Made by a program: the position numbers and the translations under genes
Assembly (NCBI GenBank): GCA_937121005.1
Contig: CAKZKB010000303.1
Coordinates: 1 to 15,006 of the forward strand
Length of the DNA: 15,006 nucleotides
Reading direction: 5' to 3'
Source of the DNA: an uncultured cyanobacterium
Lineage (GTDB): Bacteria; Cyanobacteriota; Cyanobacteriia; Cyanobacteriales; Geitlerinemataceae
The notes under the pieces: generated by a model
Told to the model about the DNA's origin: nothing
Databases searched by the model: none
Seen by the model: only the letters and a program-made list of their open reading frames with translations
Shown: positions 1-5,230 of the stretch, in pieces
Layout: every line of letters begins with the position of its first letter
Numbering within the stretch: the first letter of the stretch is position 1

Positions 1-1733
1 GAAATGTCTTCCCCTTGCTCGCCGGAGTTGGGATCGGTTTCAGCGATCTCGATTTCTTCGACTTCCTGGATATAAGGTTCGCTATACTTATCGATCGCCT
101 GTCCCAAATCCGATCCAGTCCAATCTTTCCCCTCGGAAATGACTTCACTGATATGGGGCGCTCGACCGAATGCACCGCGAATTTGGAAAATGATATCGTT
201 ATAATCGAGATCGGGATTCAGATCGTACCGGATATCTTCCATCGCAAATGTGGAACCATCCCCCGTAACATCGGCCAGTTGGCTGATGTGAACGTGACCA
301 CCTGGGTTAGCCGATGGGATCGAAAACAAGGGCAGTTTTGCGCCTTGTAAGTTGTCTAAATTGTTGGCAATTTGGCTCGCTGTTCCGTTAGGAATCAGCA
401 TGAGTCCGAATGTATCTCCCGGGCGCATGGAAAAGGTTTTGACTCCTGAATATGCTCCCGAATTCCAGTTACGGCTTTCTCCTAGCTTACCGTCAAAGCG
501 AGCCCCTTCGCTGGCATCAGAAATGGCAACGAAGCCTTGCTGGAAATCATCTTGCTGGGAATGACTCGTAACTCGCGAGAAAACCTCCTGTAAAAATGCT
601 TCAGATCCGGGTTCGAGATCTTCTAGTCCCTCTAAACTAAACACCGAGAGTTCGTTTTTGTACGCACCGCCATCAAAGAGAAAGTCAAAGCTAACTTGTC
701 CCGTTTCGCCAACGGTAAACGTACCACTGGTCAAATCGAAACTGGATTGAGTCGTATCGGCGGTTTCGTCAGATTCAGATTCTGATGTTTCCTCAGCCAT
801 CGCCTTATCGGATTCAGTTTTGGCTTCAGCATTCGCGATCGCTTTTCCTTCACTCACCGTTGCATCCGCATTTTCTGTTTCAGGTACAGTTTCTAAGTCC
901 GAGCCTTTGTCTTCATCCGCAACAGGAACTTCTACATCTTCTGATGTATCGTTCTCTACGGTCGTCCTTTCCGGTTCGGAAACAGTCTCATTTGGGGCGA
1001 TCGCCTCTTTCTGGGGGTCTGAATCCGCGATCGTCTCTACCGAATCCGATTCGGTGTCCTCAGCAGAATTAGCCGCATCGGTATCGTTCGGTGTGTCATT
1101 CGATTTCGGATCGCTGTCTGTTTCTGAAGCGATCGTCTCTTCACTACTCTCTACGCCATCTTCTGACGTTTTCGGTTCGCTATCTGCTTCCCCAGTAGAG
1201 TCCTCGATTGTCTCTTCCCCTGTTTGAGGTTCCGTCTCTTCTGACAGTTCGGTAGCAGTGTCTTCTACCTCTTCCTCCCCTGGCGTTTCTGAGTCGCTGA
1301 CATCGTTTTCCTCTTCAACTTTATCGATATAGGTTAGTTCTTCTAAATCCTCTTCAGAAATATCCTCGTTAATAAGGTTGTCTTCGATATCGATGTTATC
1401 TTCAATCTCGACATCGCTATCATCTTCAGTCTCAACGTCGGTTTCCCCTTCCGGTTCGTCAACAGATGTTTCCGTTTCGGGTTCGCTGTCGGGAGTCTCC
1501 ACCTCTACCGCGTCGCCAGGATCGGTAACGGTGTCAGAGTCGGGAGGATCGATCGCCTCTTCCATCCCTAGATCCACATCGTCCGCATCAAGGGTTTCTC
1601 CATCCACGTCGCCAAATCCCACCGTTGGCGTGAGAATGGGTTCGAGAATGAAGGTGTCGCGATCGACGGCGATCGCTTTACGCCGTCGTCGGTACGCTTT
1701 CAGCCAGTGGCGGAAGGAGAACAGATTTGTCAT
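1..1733 (-). CDS. Giant DUF4114 surface-type protein, N-terminal part (3' end outside window)
   Basis: The reading frame is open from an ATG at 1733 to the left edge, giving 577 codons of a longer gene. The protein starts MTNLFSFRHWLKAYRRRRK, a basic stretch without the hydrophobic core of a Sec signal. FILEPILTP follows near residue 30, then about 290 residues rich in Asp, Glu, Ser and Thr, probably disordered. Residues about 330-558 match DUF4114: FTVGETG, FDFLFDGG, WNSGAYSGVKTF, GDTFGLMLIPNG and the acidic signature LDYNDIIFQ. The order and the motifs match the N-terminal 600 residues of the giant at 4621-14544, so the two are paralogues. An AGGGGGG ribosome site lies 10 nt before the ATG. 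The missing C-terminal part may carry peptidase or adhesin modules as in the paralogue, but this cannot be seen. The gene is clear; the function is inferred as envelope or extracellular. Confidence 0.92.
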   Translation of the reverse strand, partial: MTNLFSFRHWLKAYRRRRKAIAVDRDTFILEPILTPTVGFGDVDGETLDADDVDLGMEEAIDPPDSDTVTDPGDAVEVETPDSEPETETSVDEPEGETDVETEDDSDVEIEDNIDIEDNLINEDISEEDLEELTYIDKVEEENDVSDSETPGEEEVEDTATELSEETEPQTGEETIEDSTGEADSEPKTSEDGVESSEETIASETDSDPKSNDTPNDTDAANSAEDTESDSVETIADSDPQKEAIAPNETVSEPERTTVENDTSEDVEVPVADEDKGSDLETVPETENADATVSEGKAIANAEAKTESDKAMAEETSESESDETADTTQSSFDLTSGTFTVGETGQVSFDFLFDGGAYKNELSVFSLEGLEDLEPGSEAFLQEVFSRVTSHSQQDDFQQGFVAISDASEGARFDGKLGESRNWNSGAYSGVKTFSMRPGDTFGLMLIPNGTASQIANNLDNLQGAKLPLFSIPSANPGGHVHISQLADVTGDGSTFAMEDIRYDLNPDLDYNDIIFQIRGAFGRAPHISEVISEGKDWTGSDLGQAIDKYSEPYIQEVEEIEIAETDPNSGEQGEDI

Positions 1734-1798
1734 GAGTAGATGGCCCCCCTGGGGGTATTTCCCTGCATCTCTGCTTATCTATCTGAGGGAATCGTGCG

Positions 1799-1840
1799 AT
1801 TTTACGGGAATCGAGAAAAATTGTTACATAAGTTTACATT
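1799..1840 (-). promoter_or_regulatory. Promoter with HLR1 (RpaB-type) element for the left giant gene
   Basis: Read on the + strand, 1823-1840 is GTTACATAAGTTTACATT. This fits the published HLR1 consensus of two (G/T)TTACA(T/A)(T/A) half-sites separated by two bases without a mismatch. Exactly 18 nt closer to the gene is TAAAAT on the minus strand (1799-1804), a possible -10 box, which would place the HLR1 across the -35 region. The predicted leader is about 60 nt. The same layout is found before the paralogue. RpaB is the response regulator known to bind HLR1. Binding here is inferred. Confidence 0.6.
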
Positions 1841-1879
1841 CGAGGGAGGGTTCCGCGATCCGGCCCCAGTTTTCATAGG

Positions 1880-1897
1880 GCTAGCTAGAGTATAATA
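1880..1897 (+). promoter_or_regulatory. Promoter of the antitoxin-like/HNH unit
   Basis: GCTAGCTAGAGTATAATA contains a perfect TATAAT -10 box at 1891-1896 directly after a GCTAGC palindrome. Seventeen of 18 bases match the promoter of the Phd/RelE-like pair (3939-3956). The -35 region is weak. Transcription would start near 1903, downstream of an ATG at 1899, which favours the ATG at 1923 as the real start. The palindrome could be an operator for autoregulation; this is inferred. Confidence 0.65.
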
Positions 1898-1922
1898 GAT
1901 GTCTGTGCTTGGGGATCGAACA

Positions 1923-2309
1923 ATGGTTGAGGTCACGATTGAAATATCTGACGAACTTGCTGCTCGCTTAGAACCTCTTCGCGATCGCTTGCCTCAATTG
2001 CTCGATCGCGTTTTGGATACTGTATCGAGTAGGGACTTTATAGGAGATCGCCTGTTCGACCCGGTTTGCAATTACGAAACTTCTCCGGTTTATAATGAAG
2101 TTTTGGATTTTTTGATGAGTCGTCCCACTCATCGAGAAATTGCCGAATTTAAGGTTTCTTTGCAGGCACTAGATCGGCTAGAAACTTTACTCGAAAAAAA
2201 TCGACAAGGTACGTTAAGCTCGGTTGAGACAGCAGAACTCGATTTATACGAACAGCTTGATGGTATGATAATGTCTTTAAAAGCAAAGGCTTATGGTACG
2301 ATCGATTGA
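1923..2309 (+). CDS. Antitoxin-like protein of an HNH-nuclease gene pair
   Basis: A 128-residue protein beginning MVEVTIEISDELAARLEPL. The N-terminus resembles a short ribbon-helix-helix-like segment followed by leucine-rich helices (LPQLLDRVLDTV). The C-terminal part (LLEKNRQGTLSSVETAELD followed by a KAKAYG-type end) resembles the small cyanobacterial proteins commonly encoded directly before HNH endonucleases, often described as antitoxin-like. The next frame, an HNH remnant, starts in the stop codon (TGATG at 2307-2311), so the two would be translationally coupled. The ATG at 1923 is preferred over 1899 because TATAAT ends at 1896 and GGGGAT lies 8 nt before 1923. A DNA-binding or nuclease-neutralising role is inferred from the pairing; the protein itself is uncharacterised. 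Confidence 0.8.
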   Translation: MVEVTIEISDELAARLEPLRDRLPQLLDRVLDTVSSRDFIGDRLFDPVCNYETSPVYNEVLDFLMSRPTHREIAEFKVSLQALDRLETLLEKNRQGTLSSVETAELDLYEQLDGMIMSLKAKAYGTID

Positions 2310-2485
2310 TGACCTCTCCCTACATTTCAAGTACGCTGCGACAATTAGTTGTCGATCGCGCTGGTGGCAAATGCGAATACTGTTTAGCCCCTCGATTTTA
2401 CCACAGGAGCGATCGCTTTCATACTCAATCAGATGTACTAAACCGAGACAGGAGTTCTTCGCGAGATAATTCCATAATGAGTTGA
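2309..2485 (+). pseudogene. HNH endonuclease, 5' remnant
   Basis: The frame starts MTSPYISSTLRQLVVDRAGG and continues with KCEYCL. This is the typical start of a cyanobacterial HNH endonuclease (ALRQLVxDRAxxxCEYCL), with the first Cys pair of the zinc site. Homology stops near residue 26, exactly where a copy of the 29-bp hairpin repeat begins (2387). The frame then runs through non-homologous sequence to a stop at 2483-2485, giving 58 residues, and overlaps the end of the convergent Rpn-like gene. The expected HNH core (HIxHxxAxxHGG, then a second CxxC) is absent from the window. The nuclease is therefore broken, while its upstream partner gene is intact. Loss through recombination or insertion at the repeat is the simplest reading. 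Confidence 0.8.
2387..2415. repeat. 29-bp hairpin repeat, copy 1
   Basis: Begins GCCCCTCGATTTTACCACAG and is identical over 29 bases to the copy at 3893-3921, in the same orientation. The inner arms GCCCCT and AGGAGC can pair with one mismatch. The outer left arm (GATC in the other copies) is missing here; HNH coding sequence abuts the repeat instead, so this edge looks like a recombination junction. Confidence 0.85.
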
Positions 2486-3294
2486 GTTCGATCGAGGGGC
2501 GGAAGTTGAAGCAGTCGATCGACAATTTGAGTCAGTTTTTCATCAATTTCGCCAAATTTGACTTGCAACATACTTTCAACCATGATGCGCTGTCCGCGAT
2601 CGGCGGCAGTTTGAATCCGTTCGAGGTACACTGGCGATAGTTCCATAATTAACTCCCGATCGTCTGTGGTTAAGTTTTGACGAGCTTCTAAAATGGCGAA
2701 GAAGTTAGATAAAACTTCGAGAATGCCATCTTTAAATGGTGTGGCATTTGGTAGCGCCCGAAATTCAGCGATCGCCCCTTTTTGTACGTTTCCTCTTCCC
2801 AACATTCGCAACCATAAGGTTTGAGGGGTGCGAGGAAGTTGGTGAATGACAACGATCGCTGTTCGTAATGCCTCAGCGAGATAATGGATCCCTGGATCTG
2901 TTTTCAGTTTAGCACCAAATTGGTCTAATAGATCTGAGGATGCTGTGGGAGTGAGGATCCACAGTTGGTAGGGAGAGGAATTGGCTAGATCGTTGTCCCG
3001 TTTGGCTTGACGAAGGCGATCGCGTTCGACTGCAATCAGTTTACCCATGCAGTTGAGAATGTCATCGGCGGTTGCGGGGTTGCGAAAGGGTTCAAAGATG
3101 GCGGGAGTGGCTGCCATTTTCCCCAGCAAACCCAATGCTTGAGTAGCGATCGCGTTTTGTTGTTTGGGAACGAAGAGAACATCAACTTGTCTCACTTCGG
3201 CGGCAATATTCTGGCTGGTTTTGACTTCGCCGAGGGGAGAGAGAAGTTCTTCCAAGTATTGTTTGGCAAATTGGTCGTGGAGTAAGCGTGTCAT
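2425..3294 (-). CDS. Rpn/DUF4351-type protein (putative PD-(D/E)XK nuclease relative)
   Basis: A 289-residue protein of a family very common in filamentous cyanobacteria, often annotated as Rpn recombination-promoting nuclease/transposase-like or DUF4351. Residues 1-60 carry FAKQYLEELLSPLGEV followed by AAEVRQVDVLFVP, the region of the nuclease-like fold. The middle has the family signatures LGLLGKMAATPAIFEPFRNP, LWILTPTAS and the AIVVIHQLP..WLRMLGRG block. The C-terminal 55 residues (LQVKFGEIDEKL to LSREELLSRF) are DUF4351-like. The acidic residue of VDVLF is present, but a clear ExK motif is not obvious, so catalysis is uncertain. It is the last gene of a minus-strand group; the 48-nt gap before it holds hairpin repeat copy 4. 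Length is normal for the family and the frame is intact. The cellular role is unknown. Confidence 0.82.
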   Translation of the reverse strand: MTRLLHDQFAKQYLEELLSPLGEVKTSQNIAAEVRQVDVLFVPKQQNAIATQALGLLGKMAATPAIFEPFRNPATADDILNCMGKLIAVERDRLRQAKRDNDLANSSPYQLWILTPTASSDLLDQFGAKLKTDPGIHYLAEALRTAIVVIHQLPRTPQTLWLRMLGRGNVQKGAIAEFRALPNATPFKDGILEVLSNFFAILEARQNLTTDDRELIMELSPVYLERIQTAADRGQRIMVESMLQVKFGEIDEKLTQIVDRLLQLPPLDRTQLIMELSREELLSRFSTSD

Positions 3295-3311
3295 GGATGG
3301 AATGAGCGATC

Positions 3312-3340
3312 GCCCCTCAATTTTACCATCATAACGATCG
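3312..3340. repeat. Hairpin repeat, divergent copy 4 (possible promoter of the Rpn-like gene)
   Basis: The left half (GCGATCGCCCCTCAATTTTACCA, split here as GCGATCGCCC and CTCAATTTTACCA) matches the other copies; the right half differs but ends in CGATCG. On the minus strand it reads TGGTAAAATTGAGGGGC, an extended -10-like sequence 26 nt before the Rpn-like start codon. GCGATCG at 3306-3312 and CGATCGC at 3335-3341 form an outer inverted repeat. Confidence 0.6.
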
Positions 3341-3342
3341 CG

Positions 3343-3483
3343 TCAAGAATCCAGTTCCAATTGTTTCATTGCTTCTTTTAATGGAATTCCTCCCTCTGCT
3401 TGCTGTCGGGATCGCGATCGCTCGATAATGTCGATAAATTGAGGATTGAGGCTGAGACGAACGGTTTCTAGATCGATTTTCAT
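3343..3483 (-). CDS. Small hypothetical protein (46 aa)
   Basis: ATG at 3483, stop TGA at 3343-3345. The protein starts MKIDLETVRLSLNPQFIDII and ends GGIPLKEAMKQLELDS. It is a charged, helix-forming peptide with no membrane segment. It lies 15 nt after the 69-residue gene and 48 nt before the Rpn-like gene, all on the minus strand, so it is probably co-transcribed. The segment GIPLKEAMKQLE resembles the C-terminal ends of small antitoxin-like proteins, but the family is not recognised. It could belong to a toxin-antitoxin unit with a neighbour; this is only positional inference. Confidence 0.6.
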   Translation of the reverse strand: MKIDLETVRLSLNPQFIDIIERSRSRQQAEGGIPLKEAMKQLELDS

Positions 3484-3498
3484 AATTGAGCATCGCAC

Positions 3499-3708
3499 TT
3501 AGTTTTCAGGATTTTGTAGTGATGAAGCGACTTTTAGCTTGTGGGCTTCTTCAGTCTCTAACCGCGATAAAGTGGTCGCAGCGTCGGCGAGGTAAGCAGC
3601 AAGTACGGCCCTTTTTCCTGGATCTTTTTCTCGCCACAGATCGCCAGAATACACCATCACGAGATTGCGGTAGGCTTGGATAGATTCAGGGTCGATCGCG
3701 TAACTCAT
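3499..3708 (-). CDS. Small hypothetical protein (69 aa)
   Basis: ATG at 3708, stop TAA at 3499-3501. The sequence MSYAIDPESIQAYRNLVMVY followed by SGDLWREKDPGKRAVLAAYL is predicted mostly helical. The composition, with many Ala, Leu, Glu and Lys, fits a soluble protein. The start is 3 nt after the stop of the 53-residue gene, a tight operon spacing that supports both frames as real. The opposite-strand frame at 3486-3683 has no family character. No domain is recognised. Confidence 0.62.
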   Translation of the reverse strand: MSYAIDPESIQAYRNLVMVYSGDLWREKDPGKRAVLAAYLADAATTLSRLETEEAHKLKVASSLQNPEN

Positions 3709-3711
3709 AGC

Positions 3712-3873
3712 TTAGACTCCACTCATGTCAAAAGGATAATGTTGGACAAAAATATTCAGCAATTGGCGTTCGGGTTCGAGATAGGTAAAGGTAATTTGTA
3801 GTAGTTCGTCACCTTCTACAGAGGTCATGGCGTAGCCATCTTGGTTGCGGATGCAGATGAAGATGTCGGACAT
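3712..3873 (-). CDS. Small hypothetical protein (53 aa)
   Basis: ATG at 3873, stop TAA at 3712-3714. The protein starts MSDIFICIRNQDGYAMTSVE and ends VQHYPFDMSGV. It alternates hydrophobic and polar residues as in a small beta-sheet protein. It is the first of four consecutive minus-strand genes. Hairpin repeat copy 2, which reads TGTGGTAAAAT on the minus strand, lies 28 nt upstream and could supply its -10 box. No clear Shine-Dalgarno sequence precedes the ATG. No family is recognised. Confidence 0.6.
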   Translation of the reverse strand: MSDIFICIRNQDGYAMTSVEGDELLQITFTYLEPERQLLNIFVQHYPFDMSGV

Positions 3874-3888
3874 AAGGGTATGGTAGCA

Positions 3889-3921
3889 GATCGCCCCTCG
3901 ATTTTACCACAGGAGCGATCG
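3889..3921. repeat. Hairpin repeat, copy 2 (most complete)
   Basis: GATCGCCCCT at 3889-3898 and AGGAGCGATC at 3911-3920 form a 10-bp stem with one mismatch around a 12-nt loop. The 29 bases from 3893 are identical to copy 1 at 2387-2415. The minus strand carries an extended -10-like TGTGGTAAAAT directed at the 53-residue gene. The repeat also sits just before the promoter of the Phd/RelE-like pair. Confidence 0.8.
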
Positions 3922-3938
3922 TCGGTTTGCCTATTTGA

Positions 3939-3956
3939 GCTAGCTAGGGTATAATA
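3939..3956 (+). promoter_or_regulatory. Promoter/operator of the Phd/RelE-like pair
   Basis: GCTAGCTAGGGTATAATA has a TATAAT box at 3950-3955, giving a leader of about 18 nt before the ATG at 3980. The perfect palindrome AGCTAGCT (3938-3945) sits in the spacer, where an autoregulatory antitoxin could bind. It matches the promoter at 1880-1897 in 17 of 18 bases. Confidence 0.65.
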
Positions 3957-3979
3957 TCGAGAAGCGTTTTGACAAAGTT

Positions 3980-4243
3980 ATGCAAAGTTACACTCTAACA
4001 TCCGCTCGCGATCGGGAAGTCTTCGATCGCGCTCTAGACGAACCCATTTTAGTCACTCGATCCCCAAACGAACGATATGTTGTCATGTCGGCTGGAACTT
4101 ACAAAAAATTAATCGATCGCTTAACGGAATTAGAAGATTGTGTCTGGGGTCAGACTGCGAAAATAGCGATGGAGGACTCTCAACTTGTCGGAGAAGAAAA
4201 ATTCACGTTGGCTTTACAAGATTTGGCAAATGGCGAAACTTGA
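3980..4243 (+). CDS. Type II antitoxin, Phd/YefM-like
   Basis: An 87-residue protein. Residues 1-50 follow the Phd/YefM plan: a short beta-strand MQSYTLTSARD, a helix, then DEPILVTRSPNERYVVMSAG, in which the family normally has a PVxITRxGKPVAVLVS-like strand pair, then YKKLIDRLTELED. The acidic C-terminal tail would wrap around the toxin. It precedes and overlaps the RelE-like gene by 14 nt, the usual antitoxin-first order. Members of this family bind their own promoter; the AGCTAGCT palindrome upstream is a candidate operator. The target toxin is inferred from adjacency. Confidence 0.88.
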   Translation: MQSYTLTSARDREVFDRALDEPILVTRSPNERYVVMSAGTYKKLIDRLTELEDCVWGQTAKIAMEDSQLVGEEKFTLALQDLANGET

Positions 4244-4511
4244 TGGACTGGCAACGGTACTAGATTTTCTCAAGAAGTTACCGCCTAAAATTGCGGCTCA
4301 AATTGCCAAAAAGGTTCTGGCGTTGAACATCGATCCGCTTCCAGCAGACAGTAAAACACTGAAAGGATATTCTGGCTACTATCGGGTTGATAGCGGGGAG
4401 TATCGAATTATTTATTGCTTCAAACCAGACGAGGATCTCGTTGAGGTTATTTTGGTCGGGAAACGCAATGATGATGAGGTTTACAAACAACTCAATCGAT
4501 TGTTAGGATAG
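4230..4511 (+). CDS. Type II toxin, RelE/ParE-like
   Basis: The start is taken as the ATG at 4230, giving 93 residues beginning MAKLDGLATVLDFLKKLPPK and overlapping the antitoxin by 14 nt. An ATG at 4185 in the same frame would overlap by 59 nt and add a segment unlike the family. The RelE fold is visible in the helix pair FLKKLPPKIAAQIAKK, the strand block LKGYSGYYRVDSGEYRIIYCF and the ending VEVILVGKRNDDEVYK, which places the conserved basic residues and Tyr where RelE-type mRNA interferases have them. Length is normal. The toxin could cut ribosome-bound mRNA (RelE) or inhibit gyrase (ParE); sequence alone does not decide. Confidence 0.87.
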   Translation: MAKLDGLATVLDFLKKLPPKIAAQIAKKVLALNIDPLPADSKTLKGYSGYYRVDSGEYRIIYCFKPDEDLVEVILVGKRNDDEVYKQLNRLLG

Positions 4512-4529
4512 GAGAGCAGCTTTCCCTCC

Positions 4530-4562
4530 TATCGCCCCTCAATTTTACCAGAGGAGCGATCG
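4530..4562. repeat. Hairpin repeat, copy 3
   Basis: The 29 bases from 4534 (GCCCCTCAATTTTACCAGAG onward) differ from copies 1 and 2 at two positions. The arms ATCGCCCCT and AGGAGCGAT pair with one mismatch. It begins about 20 nt after the toxin stop codon and closes the island on the right. Confidence 0.78.
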
Positions 4563-4573
4563 TCCCCAGTTCT

Positions 4574-4601
4574 GTAGGGGCGATTCGCGAATTGCCCCTA
4601 C
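4574..4601. terminator. Extragenic palindrome between convergent genes
   Basis: Two 14-base arms, GTAGGGGCGATTCG and CGAATTGCCCCTAC, are complementary at 13 of 14 positions, with no loop other than the CG centre. It lies 62 nt after the toxin stop and 19 nt after the stop of the giant gene, so its transcript would form a strong hairpin from either side. There is no T-run, so it may be a dispersed cyanobacterial palindromic repeat that also stops transcription. Confidence 0.6.
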
Positions 4602-4620
4602 TTCCAATTCACCGAGGTTC

Positions 4621-5230
4621 TTAAGTAAAATCACCATATTTTGCCAACCAGCTGGAACCTGTATAATAGTCATTGGATGCTCCTAATACATACAACGTAC
4701 CAGAATCATCGACGGCTAAATCGGAAAAATGGATGTAATAATTTTCCACGTATCCAGCAATTGCTTGGTTGATATCTTCTTTCCACAGGAAGTTACCATC
4801 GCTGTCATACTGGTAGATCTCAGCACCTTTATAAACAGTGTCGTTTACCCCTGCATAAATGCGATTGTATTGGTCGATCGCAATGCGCTCGACATTAATA
4901 CCCAAATTTTTTAGCCACTGGCGATTACCATTAGCATCGTATTTAACGAGCCAGCCTTGGCTGGTAGAACTGTTATCAGAACCAGCAAGATAGACGTTGC
5001 CAGCGCTGTCAGTTAACATTTGTTCGACGGGATAACCAAAACCAGTATAGAGATCTGAAATTGAAGTTGTCCAAAGTAACTGATTCTGGCTATCGTACTT
5101 CCGAATTTCGTAGTCATAGTTATCATTAAAACCGATTGAGAAACGATTTCCTGCATCATCGGTAGTGGAAGAAGCAGTTCCCACTTTGCGATCGCCAAGA
5201 TTGACTCCTTCTACATCGTTTAAGCTGAGA
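4621..5230 (-). other. C-terminal SBBP-like beta-propeller region
   Basis: Residues about 3110-3307 contain repeated units of the form AGNVYLAGSDN, GWLVKYDANGNRQWLKNLG, DSDGNFLWKEDIN and DDSGTLYVLGASN, the pattern of SBBP/propeller repeats (Asp-x-x-Gly-Asn-x-Tyr-x-x-Gly, then Lys-Tyr-Asp). About four units are visible, fewer than a full seven-bladed propeller, and the protein stops directly after SSWLAKYGDFT. Such domains usually mediate binding. Confidence 0.65.

Noticed and set aside
15..564. Two + strand frames at the left edge
   Set aside because: They lie opposite the DUF4114 domain, which has clear family motifs on the minus strand.
820..1227. Ser-rich frame on the + strand
   Set aside because: It is the reverse complement of the acidic Asp/Glu/Ser linker of the left giant; low-complexity codons leave the opposite frame open. 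The same holds for 13736-14047 and 14174-14572.
1899..1922. ATG at 1899 as start of the antitoxin-like gene
   Set aside because: It lies only 3 nt after the TATAAT box and before the expected transcription start; the ATG at 1923 has a ribosome site.
2277..2525. 82-residue frame on the minus strand
   Set aside because: It overlaps the end of the Rpn-like gene in another frame and the antitoxin-like/HNH genes, with no family features.
3486..3683. 65-residue frame on the + strand
   Set aside because: It is opposite the 69-residue minus-strand gene, which has tight operon spacing with its neighbours.
4185..4229. Earlier start of the RelE-like toxin
   Set aside because: It would overlap the antitoxin by 59 nt and add a segment unlike the family.
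2387..4562. CRISPR array suggested by repeats of about 29 bp
   Set aside because: Copies are about 580 to 925 bases apart with genes between them, and two copies are diverged; there are no short unique spacers.
4621..5000. C-terminal sorting signal (LPXTG, PEP-CTERM, RTX) in the giant protein
   Set aside because: The protein ends in SSWLAKYGDFT within a propeller repeat; no such motif or membrane segment is present.
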